From NCBI GenBank assembly GCA_904394685.1, contig CAJFNK010000077.1:1-45888 (forward strand): DNA of 45,888 bases, given 5' to 3'. Below, piece by piece: positions 7,909 to 15,859 of the stretch. Position 1 is the stretch's first letter. Every line of letters starts with the position of its first letter. The stretch is from Candidatus Heritagella gallinarum (GTDB lineage: Bacteria > Bacillota > Clostridia > Oscillospirales > Acutalibacteraceae). The notes beneath the pieces are model-generated. The model searched no databases. It saw only the letters and a program-made list of their open reading frames with translations, and was not told the origin of the DNA. The position numbers and the translations under genes were made by a program.

Positions 7909-8988
7909 TCAGTCGAGATATCCCTTGGCGCACAGCAGTTCTGCCATCAGGACAGCGCCGCCCGCTGCGCCACGCAGGGTGTTGTGGGAAAGGCAGACAA
8001 ATTTGATGTCATACTGCGTATCGGGGCGAAGACGTCCGATGGAAACCGCCATGCCGTTTTCGAGATTGCGATCCAGTTTCGCCTGCGGACGGTTATCCTC
8101 GGTGAAATAATGCAGGAACTGCTTGGGAGCGCTGGGCAGATTCAGCTCCTGTGCCGGGCCACGGAAGGATTCCCAACGACGGATGATCTCCTCCATGGAA
8201 ACTTTTTTGTCAAAGGAAACAAACACAGCGGCAGTATGGCCGTCGGACACGGGAACACGCAGGCACTGAGAAGTGATGCTCGGCGTGGTGGTGTTCACAA
8301 TTTTGTCGCCCTCGATATGGCCCCAGATCTTCAGCGGCTCCTGCTCGGACTTTTCTTCTTCGCCGCCGATAAAGGGAATGACGTTGTCAACAATTTCGGG
8401 GAAGGTTGCAAAGGTCTTGCCTGCGCCGGAAATTGCCTGATAGGTACAGGCCAGCACTTTGGTAACGCCCAGATCCATCAGAGGATGTACAGCGGGCACA
8501 TAGCTCTGCAAAGAGCAGTTGGATTTCACGGCGATAAAGCCCTTTTTGGTGCCCAGACGCTTGCGCTGTGCGTGGATGATCTCAGCGTGGTCGGCGTTGA
8601 TCTCCGGGATAATCATGGGGACGTCCGGGGTGCCACGATGGGCGCTGTTGTTGGAAATCACAGGGCACTCGGCCTTGGCATAGGTTTCTTCCAGCGCACG
8701 GATCTCCTCTTTTTTCATGTCCACTGCACAGAACACAAAATCCACCAGAGAAGTAATCTTCTCCACGTCAGCCGTTGCGTCCATCACAACCATATTGGCC
8801 ATGGATTCCGGCATGGGGGTGGTCATGGCCCAGCGGCTGCCCACTGCCTCGGCATAGGTTTTGCCGGCAGAGCGGGAAGAAGCCGCCAGCGCATGGACTT
8901 CAAACCAGGGATGGTTCTCAAGCAGGGTGGCAAAGCGCTGTCCTACCATTCCGGTAGCGCCGATAATTCCAACTTTATACTTTCTCAT
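7909..8988 (-). CDS. asd: Aspartate-semialdehyde dehydrogenase (archaeal/fungal-type subfamily)
   Basis: The 359-residue protein starts with the NADP-binding motif VGIIGATGMVGQRF. The catalytic cysteine is Cys158 in KSNCSLQ, and the C-terminus has IGRLRPDTQYDIKFVCLSHNTLRGAAGG, a pattern of the Asd branch described from archaea and fungi rather than the E. coli type. It makes aspartate semialdehyde for lysine, threonine and methionine. As first gene after the lysine riboswitch and its terminator, its transcription should fall when lysine is high. AGGAGG is well placed before the ATG. Confidence 0.95.
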   Translation of the reverse strand: MRKYKVGIIGATGMVGQRFATLLENHPWFEVHALAASSRSAGKTYAEAVGSRWAMTTPMPESMANMVVMDATADVEKITSLVDFVFCAVDMKKEEIRALEETYAKAECPVISNNSAHRGTPDVPMIIPEINADHAEIIHAQRKRLGTKKGFIAVKSNCSLQSYVPAVHPLMDLGVTKVLACTYQAISGAGKTFATFPEIVDNVIPFIGGEEEKSEQEPLKIWGHIEGDKIVNTTTPSITSQCLRVPVSDGHTAAVFVSFDKKVSMEEIIRRWESFRGPAQELNLPSAPKQFLHYFTEDNRPQAKLDRNLENGMAVSIGRLRPDTQYDIKFVCLSHNTLRGAAGGAVLMAELLCAKGYLD

Positions 8989-9043
8989 GGGTAATATCCT
9001 CCTGACAATAAAAAATAAATATTGGGTTCCGGTAAAACAGGGA

Positions 9044-9068
9044 ATAAAAAAACCGGTTGAAAACCGGC
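9044..9068 (-). terminator. Riboswitch-linked intrinsic terminator before asd
   Basis: Read on the minus strand, CCGGTT and AACCGG form a 6-base stem with a TTC loop, extended by wobble pairs, and run into TTTTTTTATT. It lies about 60 bases after the lysine aptamer. CCGGC (9116-9120) could pair with GCCGG of the terminator (9064-9068) as an antiterminator, which fits lysine-induced termination. Confidence 0.8.
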
Positions 9069-9124
9069 CATCAATCCAATATAATAGTACTGTTCGGATT
9101 CACCCTGTATGTTATGCCGGGGTA

Positions 9125-9298
9125 AGACCGATAGCGCTCCATCATAACGGATATGATGACAGTGATGCTGGTATTTCCAACATCCCCAGGCGGACGCTTG
9201 CCACACATCGCCTTCGGCGACTTCCCCTTTTGCGGACGGTTATCAGCTGCGGCAGCCTCACGACCCGTTACTCTTGAAAGACGCACCTCTATCTTCAA
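9125..9298 (-). ncRNA. Lysine riboswitch (L box) aptamer
   Basis: The minus strand carries the conserved L-box segments in order: AGAGGTGCG, AAGAGTAAC, AAAGGGGAAGTCGCCGAAGG, then CTGTCATC and GGAGCGCTATC. The P1 stem is formed by GATAG (9289-9293) and CTATC (9130-9134). The family binds lysine and represses lysine genes. Gene order downstream (asd, dapA, dapB, ACT) agrees. A strong promoter lies just upstream and a terminator just downstream. Confidence 0.95.
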
Positions 9299-9305
9299 CG
9301 TCTTT

Positions 9306-9334
9306 ATCATACATGAAAGGGCCGCTTTTGTCAA
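9306..9334 (-). promoter_or_regulatory. Promoter of the lysine riboswitch operon
   Basis: A perfect -35 box TTGACA (9329-9334) and TATGAT (9306-9311) are 17 bases apart on the minus strand. Transcription would start near 9299, at the 5' edge of the aptamer. No clear plus-strand promoter for queA was found in 9335-9460. Confidence 0.88.
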
Positions 9335-9478
9335 TTTGTATCCTTATGATTTTTGCACAGGAAAGCAATACTTTTTCATCCATTTTTAACGTGTTTTTGA
9401 CACAAGGACAAATTCCTGTTTTGTCATCATTCAAAAGACGGCATGACGGCATTGGAATATAGAAAGGATCTATGCTAG

Positions 9479-10522
9479 ATGAACCAGATACCCAATATGA
9501 AAACCCATGATTTTTTTTATGACCTCCCGGAAGAACTGATTGCTCAAACCCCCGCCGAACCGAGAGATTCTTCCCGACTGATGGTACTGGACCGAAAGAC
9601 CGGAGAAGTTTCCCACCATCATTTTTATGATATCTGCGACTTTCTTATGCCGGGGGATTGCCTCATTGTCAATGATTCCCGTGTGCTGCCCGCACGGCTT
9701 TATGGCGAAAAAGAAGAAACCGGCGCCCATGTGGAATTTTTGCTGCTGAACCAGCGTGAAAAAGACGTGTGGGAGGTTTTGACAGGCCCTGGACGCAGAG
9801 CCAAGCCCGGCGCAAAATTCAGCTTTGGAAACGGCCTGCTCCATGCCGAAGTGCTGGAAATCATCGAAGGAGGCAATCGTCTGGCCCGTTTTACCTATGA
9901 GGGGAATTTCTATTCCATTCTCGACAAAATCGGACAGATGCCCCTCCCCCATTACATTACCAGCGAACTGAAAGACAAAGAGCGGTATCAAACCGTTTAT
10001 TCCAAAGAGGTCGGTTCAGCGGCAGCCCCCACTGCCGGCCTGCACTTCACCCCGGAGCTTTTGGAAAAAGTGAAAGCAAAGGGCGTGAAGATCGGTGCTG
10101 TGACCCTGCATGTGGGATTGGGAACGTTCCGGCCGGTTAGTGTTGAAAACATCTCCGAGCATAAAATGCACTCGGAACACTATCATCTTTCGGCTGAAAC
10201 CGCCGCACTGATTCAGGAAACCAAGAAAAACGGCGGTCGGGTGATCGCCGTGGGAACCACCAGTTGCCGTACTCTGGAATCTGTTGCCGCCAAAGAGGGA
10301 AAAATCTGTGAGAGCGACGGCTGGACGGATATTTTCATCTATCCCGGCTATGAATTTAAGGTGCTGGACGGGTTAATCACCAATTTCCATCTGCCCGAAA
10401 GCACACTGGTCATGCTTGTTTCAGCTCTGGCCGGACGGGAAAACATTCTGAACGCCTATAAAATTGCCGTTCAGGAGAAATACCGCTTCTTCAGCTTTGG
10501 CGACGCCATGTTCATCCACTGA
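9479..10522 (+). CDS. queA: S-adenosylmethionine:tRNA ribosyltransferase-isomerase
   Basis: The 347-residue protein matches QueA along its length: [28 protein letters not shown] at the N-terminus, [17 protein letters not shown] and [13 protein letters not shown] in the middle, and [20 protein letters not shown] near the end. It transfers and isomerises the ribosyl part of SAM onto preQ1-modified tRNA to give epoxyqueuosine, in the queuosine pathway. AAAGGA lies 10 bases before the ATG at 9479; a second in-frame ATG at residue 7 is possible. It is a single gene here, without tgt next to it. Confidence 0.97.
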   Translation: MNQIPNMKTHDFFYDLPEELIAQTPAEPRDSSRLMVLDRKTGEVSHHHFYDICDFLMPGDCLIVNDSRVLPARLYGEKEETGAHVEFLLLNQREKDVWEVLTGPGRRAKPGAKFSFGNGLLHAEVLEIIEGGNRLARFTYEGNFYSILDKIGQMPLPHYITSELKDKERYQTVYSKEVGSAAAPTAGLHFTPELLEKVKAKGVKIGAVTLHVGLGTFRPVSVENISEHKMHSEHYHLSAETAALIQETKKNGGRVIAVGTTSCRTLESVAAKEGKICESDGWTDIFIYPGYEFKVLDGLITNFHLPESTLVMLVSALAGRENILNAYKIAVQEKYRFFSFGDAMFIH

Positions 10523-10535
10523 TAAGCAGAAAAAT

Positions 10536-10573
10536 AACCGGGGACAGCCGCTTCCAATAGGCCGCCCCCGGTT
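10536..10573. terminator. Bidirectional terminator between queA and the lipoprotein gene
   Basis: AACCGGGG pairs with CCCCGGTT, and inner GCCGC can pair with the G/C-rich part before the closing arm. A T run follows on the plus strand and an A-rich run precedes it, serving both convergent genes. Confidence 0.75.
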
Positions 10574-10589
10574 TTCAGTTCCTGTTTAA

Positions 10590-11414
10590 TTAAAAATCAG
10601 TGCTATCCGAATCATCGGAAAGGAAGTCATCTTCCAGGAGTTCATCACTCAAATCATATTCCTCATAGGAATCCGGATCGTCCACTTTGATGGTGATTTC
10701 CTGTCCAGGATTCTTCAATGTAAAGTCCATCGTCATCTTCATGGTCATACTCTGACCCATCGATGAAACCTCGCAGTCCATGGTGATTTTTTCACCGGCA
10801 AGATATCCCTCACGGTCTACGGTAAACTCGCCGCTGACGCCGCTGATCTTCATATTGGCATCTTCCAGCGCTGCGGCATCGTCACCCATGCTGCCCAAAA
10901 CAGAGTCTATAATATCCTGAGCGAACTTGCTGTCGGCCTCAAAAGATATGACGGTATTATCCCCAGACTTTGTTACCTTCATATCCTTCAGGTATTCAGG
11001 CTCCATTTCAAACTCTGTCAGGTTAAAGAGGCTTCCCTGTTTTTCTTTGAATTTCTCCAAATCCATCTCCATTTTGCTCTTGGCGCCGTTACCAGCATCC
11101 ATATAGCACCAGCCATCGATATATTTCATATTGATATCCATCGACTGCCCCATCAGCTCCATGGACATAGTGTATTCAAAATCAGGGTCTTTCTCATCGT
11201 TGACTGCTTTCAGATTCATGTCCATGTCGATTCCCATGGTCATGCCCTGCATGTCAACGTCAACGCCTACCGTTGCGTCATACTCCACCGCAGGAAGGGT
11301 TTTGGTTTTAGCGGCTGCACTTTGCAGCAGGTCGATCGGGTTTTGTGATTGACAACCGGCAAAGGAAAAGACCATCAACGCTGCGGCTGCCAGACTGGCA
11401 ATTCTCTTTTTCAT
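10590..11414 (-). CDS. Met/Asp-rich lipoprotein (LppX/LolA-like fold suspected)
   Basis: The 274-residue protein starts with a lipoprotein signal peptide (lipobox FAGC, Cys20). The body alternates Met with Asp, Lys and Thr in beta-strand-like stretches such as MQGMTMGIDMDMNLK and MSMELMGQSMDINMK, and the last 30 residues are very acidic (DLSDELLEDDFLSDDSD). Clostridial surface lipoproteins of this build, with one half-barrel holding a hydrophobic ligand, are common, but the function is unknown and the fold is inferred from pattern only. It has its own extended -10 promoter and shares a terminator with queA. Met-rich strands could also bind metal or act as oxidation targets. Confidence 0.85.
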   Translation of the reverse strand: MKKRIASLAAAALMVFSFAGCQSQNPIDLLQSAAAKTKTLPAVEYDATVGVDVDMQGMTMGIDMDMNLKAVNDEKDPDFEYTMSMELMGQSMDINMKYIDGWCYMDAGNGAKSKMEMDLEKFKEKQGSLFNLTEFEMEPEYLKDMKVTKSGDNTVISFEADSKFAQDIIDSVLGSMGDDAAALEDANMKISGVSGEFTVDREGYLAGEKITMDCEVSSMGQSMTMKMTMDFTLKNPGQEITIKVDDPDSYEEYDLSDELLEDDFLSDDSDSTDF

Positions 11415-11473
11415 CGAATCAACTCTCCTTTTCTAAAAAGAAAATAACAGATAGGGATTTCTGCTTACTATTT

Positions 11474-11501
11474 ATTATACCATAAATATTCCATAAGTCT
11501 A
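11474..11501 (-). promoter_or_regulatory. Promoter of the Met-rich lipoprotein gene
   Basis: An extended -10 TGGTATAAT (TATAAT at 11474-11479 on the minus strand) has a weak -35 TAGACT (11496-11501) 16 bases upstream. Confidence 0.65.
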
Positions 11502-11590
11502 CTGATTTTCTGGGATTTCCCAACAATTTGCGATAGATGACCCATTTTTTCAATTTCTGTAAAACGGAGGGATTCCCCTTTCTTTTTGTT

Positions 11591-11618
11591 TTGCATCTGC
11601 ACAAAAATGTGTTATAAT
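11591..11618 (+). promoter_or_regulatory. Promoter reading into repeat copy 1 and the TPR gene
   Basis: TTGCAT (11591-11596) and a perfect TATAAT (11613-11618) are 16 bases apart on the plus strand. Transcription would start near 11625, just before the repeat at 11641, so the repeat would lie in the 5' untranslated region of the gene at 11837. Confidence 0.7.
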
Positions 11619-11640
11619 TTGGCTGGGCTACCAGCTTTCA

Positions 11641-11779
11641 TAGGGCGTTTCTGAAAACAAAGAAATTGAAGAATTTTCCACAATCAATAGGCAGATACAA
11701 GGCAAAAACGATTTTTAACGCAGTAGCTGCCATTGATTGTAGGAAAAGACGATAATTTCGACTTTTCAGATAGCCCCTA
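11641..11779 (+). repeat. TA-flanked palindromic repeat, copy 1 (139 bases)
   Basis: It starts TA-GGGCGTTTCTGAAAA and ends CTTTTCAGATAGCCCC-TA. The arms are imperfect inverted repeats over roughly 40 bases, and further in CAATCAAT..GGCAG pairs with CTGCC..ATTGATTG, so almost the whole unit can fold into one long hairpin. Two other copies occur in the window at 15011-15169 and, inverted, at 44438-44601. No coding frame is present. The structure fits a MITE, a small non-autonomous mobile element, with TA target duplication as in IS630/Tc1-mariner elements; that assignment is inferred. Confidence 0.88.
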
Positions 11780-11836
11780 ATCTGTACAGCCCAAAATACT
11801 TTTTATCTCATATTTTTAGAAAGCGGATGAGAAATT

Positions 11837-12490
11837 ATGGTACACCAACAGTTTGAAAAAGCGGCGGCTTTATTCTGGGCTTTGGGCGGACAGATCCCAC
11901 ACGACCCCGCTCTGGAAGAATCTGCCAAAGAGTCCGTCCGCTCCTTTTCAGGCCGGGAAAAAGCCCTGCTGAAAGCCGCCGCTCTTTGTGGCGAAGGGGA
12001 AGCTCCCTGCCAGCGGTATCTGCTGGCCAAAATTTACAGCTGGCTTGGCGGCGCTTATGCCAGCCAGACGATTCGCTGGGCCTCAGTTTATCTTTCGGGC
12101 GACCCATGGGACCGGCTGCCCAGCGGCATGACGACACAAGATGGCATTACAATCAGTCAGGAAAGCGCAATTCGTGCTTCCCTTTTCAGCGATATGGCAC
12201 AGGCGCAGATGCAGAGCGGCCAGCCGCTTGCCGCATTGAACAACTATGAACAGGCCTATCGGCTGGAGCCGTATAACGCCATGTACCCGGTCAAAATTGC
12301 CGACCTTTTGCTGCGAATCCGAACCCCGGAGGAAGCTCTCCTCTATCTTCAGCAGCAGACTTCTTCGGCATACTACCGCCCTGTTCGATATACCGATAAC
12401 CGGGGACAGAGCAAAAGCAACGACACCTTCCGTCAGCTGCTTGACGCACAAATTCGTAAAATACAGGCTCTCCAACAAAACAGCCTGTAA
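11837..12490 (+). CDS. TPR-containing protein of unknown function
   Basis: The 217-residue protein is alpha-helical. A tetratricopeptide-like repeat is visible near DMAQAQMQSGQPLAALNNYEQAYRLEPYNAMYPVKIADLLL, and a second degenerate one earlier at LLAKIYSWLGGAYASQTIRWA. There is no signal peptide or membrane segment, so it is probably a cytoplasmic scaffold or partner-binding protein. It sits 29 bases before an RlmI-like methyltransferase and is probably co-transcribed with it. The ribosome-binding site is weak (GAAAGCGG), so the start at 11837 is moderately certain. Confidence 0.75.
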   Translation: MVHQQFEKAAALFWALGGQIPHDPALEESAKESVRSFSGREKALLKAAALCGEGEAPCQRYLLAKIYSWLGGAYASQTIRWASVYLSGDPWDRLPSGMTTQDGITISQESAIRASLFSDMAQAQMQSGQPLAALNNYEQAYRLEPYNAMYPVKIADLLLRIRTPEEALLYLQQQTSSAYYRPVRYTDNRGQSKSNDTFRQLLDAQIRKIQALQQNSL

Positions 12491-12519
12491 CGTAACATTG
12501 ATATAAAGGAGAAACGCTC

Positions 12520-13755
12520 TTGAAACAGGAAAGAATCTATCCCAGCGTACAGATCACCAAAAAAGGAGAAGTCAGCCTTCGTTCGGGTCATCCCTGGGTA
12601 TATGAAGCGGAAATCACCGCTGTACAGAAAGCCGACCTCATCACAGACGGTTGTCTGGTAGATGTATTGAGCAGCAAAAACCGGTATCTTGGAACCGGAT
12701 ATTATAACAGCCATTCCAAAATCCGTGTGCGGGTGATCTCCACCAATACTAACGATACTTTTGACGAGGCCTTTTACCGCCGTCGCCTTCAGCACGCTTG
12801 GGACTACCGGAAAACGGTAATGGGAGAGGATGTTTCCTGCTGCCGGCTGATTTTTGGAGAAGCCGACCATTTCCCCGGACTGACCGTTGACCGCTTCAAC
12901 GATATCCTGGTGACCCAAACCCTTTCTCTGGGAATCGAGCAGCGCAAAGATCTCCTGTTCCCGGCTTTATACCAGATTCTCCGGGAAGATGGGCAGGAAA
13001 TCCGGGGAATCTATGAACGCAACGATGTGGCTATCCGTAAACTGGAGGGCATGGAAGAAGGCAAGGGCTTTTTCCCGCTTGATGGCGTCCCGACTCCGGA
13101 ATCAACTGTGACCGAAATCTGTGAAAACGGGGTACGGTATGCGGTTGATTTTGAAAACGGACAGAAAACCGGATTCTTCCTTGACCAGAAATACAACCGT
13201 AAGGCTGCGGCTCGACTGGCACCGGGACGCAGAGTGTTAGACTGCTTTACCCACACCGGTTCTTTTGCGCTCAACGCCGCCAAAGCCGGCGCTGAACATG
13301 TTTGTGCGGTAGACATTTCGGCAGATGCTGTAAAAATGGCAGAATCCAACGCCAGACGCAATGGACTAGAGGGAAATATGAGCTTCCGGGAAGCTAATGT
13401 ATTCGATCTTCTTCCCCAGCTCGCCCACGAGCCGGGCGCCAATTTTGATTACATTATCCTTGACCCGCCCGCTTTTACCAAATCCCGTCAGACAGTTGAC
13501 AGTGCCACACGGGGCTATAAGGAGATCAACCTCCGGGCAATGAAACTCCTTCCCAGAGGAGGATATCTGGCAACCTGCTCCTGCTCCCATTTTATGACAG
13601 AGGCCCGCTTCTGTGAAATGCTGCGGAGCGCTGCTTTTGACGCCAATGTTTCACTGCGCCAAATCGAGGCACGTCAGCAGGCGCCCGACCATCCCATCCT
13701 GTGGAATGTGCCTGAAACCAACTACCTGAAATTCTACCTGTTCCAGGTGGTGTAA
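12520..13755 (+). CDS. Class I SAM-dependent rRNA methyltransferase (RlmI/RlmK-like)
   Basis: The 411-residue protein has an N-terminal PUA-like RNA-binding domain (KKGEVSLRSGHPWVYEAEI), a central EEHI-like region and a C-terminal Rossmann methyltransferase domain with VLDCFTHTGSFALNAAKAGA for SAM binding and LDPPAFTKS as catalytic motif IV. The family includes E. coli RlmI, which methylates C1962 of 23S rRNA; the target is likely a 23S cytosine. The start is TTG at 12520, supported by AAAGGAG (12505-12511) nine bases before it and by alignment of the domain start. It follows the TPR gene by 29 bases. Confidence 0.92.
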   Translation: MKQERIYPSVQITKKGEVSLRSGHPWVYEAEITAVQKADLITDGCLVDVLSSKNRYLGTGYYNSHSKIRVRVISTNTNDTFDEAFYRRRLQHAWDYRKTVMGEDVSCCRLIFGEADHFPGLTVDRFNDILVTQTLSLGIEQRKDLLFPALYQILREDGQEIRGIYERNDVAIRKLEGMEEGKGFFPLDGVPTPESTVTEICENGVRYAVDFENGQKTGFFLDQKYNRKAAARLAPGRRVLDCFTHTGSFALNAAKAGAEHVCAVDISADAVKMAESNARRNGLEGNMSFREANVFDLLPQLAHEPGANFDYIILDPPAFTKSRQTVDSATRGYKEINLRAMKLLPRGGYLATCSCSHFMTEARFCEMLRSAAFDANVSLRQIEARQQAPDHPILWNVPETNYLKFYLFQVV

Positions 13756-13769
13756 CTGGTTTCCATTTC

Positions 13770-13798
13770 TTGACATTTCCTTCCTATAACGGTATCAT
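13770..13798 (+). promoter_or_regulatory. Promoter of the ROK gene
   Basis: A perfect TTGACA (13770-13775) and TATCAT (13793-13798) are separated by 17 bases, 35 bases before the start codon. Confidence 0.82.
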
Positions 13799-13832
13799 AA
13801 ATATAATCAAGTAGTATTGGAGGAACCATGTG

Positions 13833-14960
13833 ATGAAAGGGTACGTTGCCGCACATTTAAAAGATATGAATCGGCAAACTGTCTATAAGTGGTTCTGTGA
13901 ACTGGATGAAACTTCCAAATCTGAGCTTTCCCGCCTTACCGGAATCAGCGCCCCAACCATTATCAAGATCATTAATTTCCTGCTGGAAAAAGAACTGGTG
14001 CAGGAGCTGGGCGATGGAGAGGCGGCGCTGGGCAGAAAACCGCAGATGCTGCGGCTGAATAAAAACCGGTATTATTCCATCGGCGTCATCCATGAAGGCG
14101 ATTTTCTCAAGGTGGGAATCGCCAATCTCCGCAGCGAGATTGAAGCCATGAAAAAGGTAAAAGCGGACGGCCCACTGGAGCAGGTATTGGGAGAAACACT
14201 TTTCTCTTTAATTAACGAGCTGCTGGTAAAGTCCAACATCCGGCTTTGTGACATTCTGGGAATTGGAATCGGAATTCCGGGCATTTATCATCCGGAAGAA
14301 CATATGCTGGAAATGGCTCCCCTGATTCAAGTGGTAAATCCAGTGGATATCTCCCCCATTCTGAATCGCATCCAAAACGCCTATCAGATTCCCGTGTTTG
14401 TTGAAAATGATTTGAACATGGAAGTAATGGGAGAATTTCTTTCTCTCCGGCTGCCGGAAGAAAGCGACCTGCTCTATCTTTCTATGGGAACCGGCATCGG
14501 CTGCGGCGTGATGCTTGGCGGACAGCTGCGCCGGGGAAAGCACTGCCAGTGTGGTGAAATTGGCTACATGACGTTTATGGACGACTTTTCTGCCGATGTC
14601 GAGAAGGCCGGCTGGCTGGAACAATGTATCAACCTCACAGCCCTTCGTGAAAAATTCAACATTTCTCCCGATACGCCTCTCTCCGGGCGGGATCGTCAGG
14701 TGGCCATTGAATATGTTTCCGCCTATACCGCTCTGTGTATCAACAACCTGATGATGTGCTATGACTGCGACCATATTTCTCTGGGCGGAGAGTTGTTCGA
14801 CGTTTTGGGAGAGGATCTTTTCTCTGCTATCAAAGAAAAGGTTGACAAGATTTCTGTCGGCAAAAGCGTACTGCATAAAAGTATCAGCCCGGAACCCGGC
14901 ATCACCGGCGCTGCCAATACGGCTACACAGGCCGCCATCATGAATCTGTTGCAGGAGTAA
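13833..14960 (+). CDS. ROK-family transcriptional regulator (NagC/XylR-like)
   Basis: The 375-residue protein has an N-terminal winged helix-turn-helix (DETSKSELSRLTGISAPTIIKIINFLLEKELV) followed by a ROK sugar-kinase-like domain with LGIGIGIPG, FVENDLNMEVMGE and LSMGTGIGCGVML. ROK regulators usually bind a sugar phosphate and derepress sugar genes. The usual zinc site CxCGxxGCxE is missing: after CGEIGYMTF the sequence runs to AGWLEQCIN, and the family GH is GY. GGAGG lies 9 bases before the ATG at 13833; a GTG one codon earlier and an out-of-frame ATGTGA at 13828 precede it. It is a single gene with a strong promoter and terminator, so its target is not clear from context. Confidence 0.92.
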   Translation: MKGYVAAHLKDMNRQTVYKWFCELDETSKSELSRLTGISAPTIIKIINFLLEKELVQELGDGEAALGRKPQMLRLNKNRYYSIGVIHEGDFLKVGIANLRSEIEAMKKVKADGPLEQVLGETLFSLINELLVKSNIRLCDILGIGIGIPGIYHPEEHMLEMAPLIQVVNPVDISPILNRIQNAYQIPVFVENDLNMEVMGEFLSLRLPEESDLLYLSMGTGIGCGVMLGGQLRRGKHCQCGEIGYMTFMDDFSADVEKAGWLEQCINLTALREKFNISPDTPLSGRDRQVAIEYVSAYTALCINNLMMCYDCDHISLGGELFDVLGEDLFSAIKEKVDKISVGKSVLHKSISPEPGITGAANTATQAAIMNLLQE

Positions 14961-14962
14961 TA

Positions 14963-15000
14963 AAAAAGGATCGGATTATTTGATAATCCGATCCTTTTTT
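14963..15000 (+). terminator. Terminator of the ROK gene
   Basis: GGATCGGATTAT (14968-14979) pairs perfectly with ATAATCCGATCC (14983-14994) around TTG, followed by seven T. An A run on the left gives the minus strand a T tail too, so it may also stop ccdA transcripts that cross the repeat. Confidence 0.92.
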
Positions 15001-15010
15001 ATTACTTGTT

Positions 15011-15169
15011 TAGGGCGTTTCTGAAAACTAAGAAATTGATGGATTTTCGACAAGCAATAGGCAGATACAAGACAAAAACGATTTTTAACGCAGTAGCTAG
15101 CGTTGTACGACATCATTTCATGATATCTGTAGGAAAAGACGATAATTTCGACTTTTCAGATAGCCCCTA
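15011..15169 (+). repeat. TA-flanked palindromic repeat, copy 2 (159 bases)
   Basis: It has the same ends as copy 1 (TA-GGGCGTTTCTGAAAA and CTTTTCAGATAGCCCC-TA) and the same core GATACAAGACAAAAACGATTTTTAACGCAGTAGCT in outline, but carries about 20 extra bases (from GTACGACATC) between core and right arm. Its right TA supplies the first two bases of the ccdA stop codon on the minus strand. Confidence 0.88.
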
Positions 15170-15859
15170 AAAACCGAGATACAAAAAATACAGACCCAGA
15201 GCTAATATCAGAACACCGGTAATCATCTGCAAAATCCGGCTCACCTTTCCATAAGAACCAGATGAAGAAAGCTTTTGGACAAAGCCCACCGAGGTTCCGG
15301 CAATAACCGCCAATGTACCGTTGCCAATAGCATAAAGGAGAAGCAGGAAAATGCCCCACAAAAGATTCCCTCCTCCGGCAACCACTGCCAAAAGAACAAC
15401 CAGCATCGGAGTGGAACAGGGCGAGGAAAAGATTCCGCCCAAAATGCCAGCCACCAAAGCTCCCAGCCAGCCCCTCTTTTTATTCTTAGAAACCAGATAA
15501 GTGGCTGGAATAAAGGTAAACACCTCGAAAGTTTGCAGCGCCATCAGCACCATCAATACACCCAGAATCAGATACCACCAGTTACCCGCTGCACTAATCA
15601 TCCCGCCAGCCAGAGAGGCAACGGCTCCCAAAATAGTAAAGGTGATCGCCGAGCCCAGCACAAAAATCATGGAAAGCCCAAAGGCACGTTTGGTGCTGCG
15701 CTGTCCGGTGCCTCCCACATATCCCACAATAAGGGGGATCGCTGAGAGGGAGCAGGGGGTAAACGAAGTTAACACGCCGGCCAGAAAAGCCAGAAACGGC
15801 GCTAACCAGACGCTCTCCCGAAACAGCTCGGAAAGCGATTGCAGCCATGCGTCAATCAT
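15167..15859 (-). CDS. ccdA: CcdA-type membrane thiol-reductant transporter
   Basis: The 230-residue protein is almost entirely membrane, with about six helices, and has the two family cysteines in TSFTPCSLSA (Cys36) and FSSPCSTPML (Cys148). CcdA/DsbD-beta proteins carry electrons from cytoplasmic thioredoxin across the membrane to extracytoplasmic thiol proteins. It overlaps the upstream thioredoxin gene by four bases (ATGA), so the two work as a pair. The stop TAG is formed at the edge of repeat copy 2; removing the repeat and one TA would give TAA at the same place, so the protein is probably not truncated. Confidence 0.93.
   Translation of the reverse strand: MIDAWLQSLSELFRESVWLAPFLAFLAGVLTSFTPCSLSAIPLIVGYVGGTGQRSTKRAFGLSMIFVLGSAITFTILGAVASLAGGMISAAGNWWYLILGVLMVLMALQTFEVFTFIPATYLVSKNKKRGWLGALVAGILGGIFSSPCSTPMLVVLLAVVAGGGNLLWGIFLLLLYAIGNGTLAVIAGTSVGFVQKLSSSGSYGKVSRILQMITGVLILALGLYFLYLGF

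Noticed and set aside
7804-8994. 396-codon plus-strand frame across dapA and asd
   Set aside because: Antisense to two well-recognised genes of the lysine operon.
15167-15859. ccdA truncated by the repeat
   Set aside because: Removing the repeat restores TAA at the same codon and the length of 230 residues is normal for the family.
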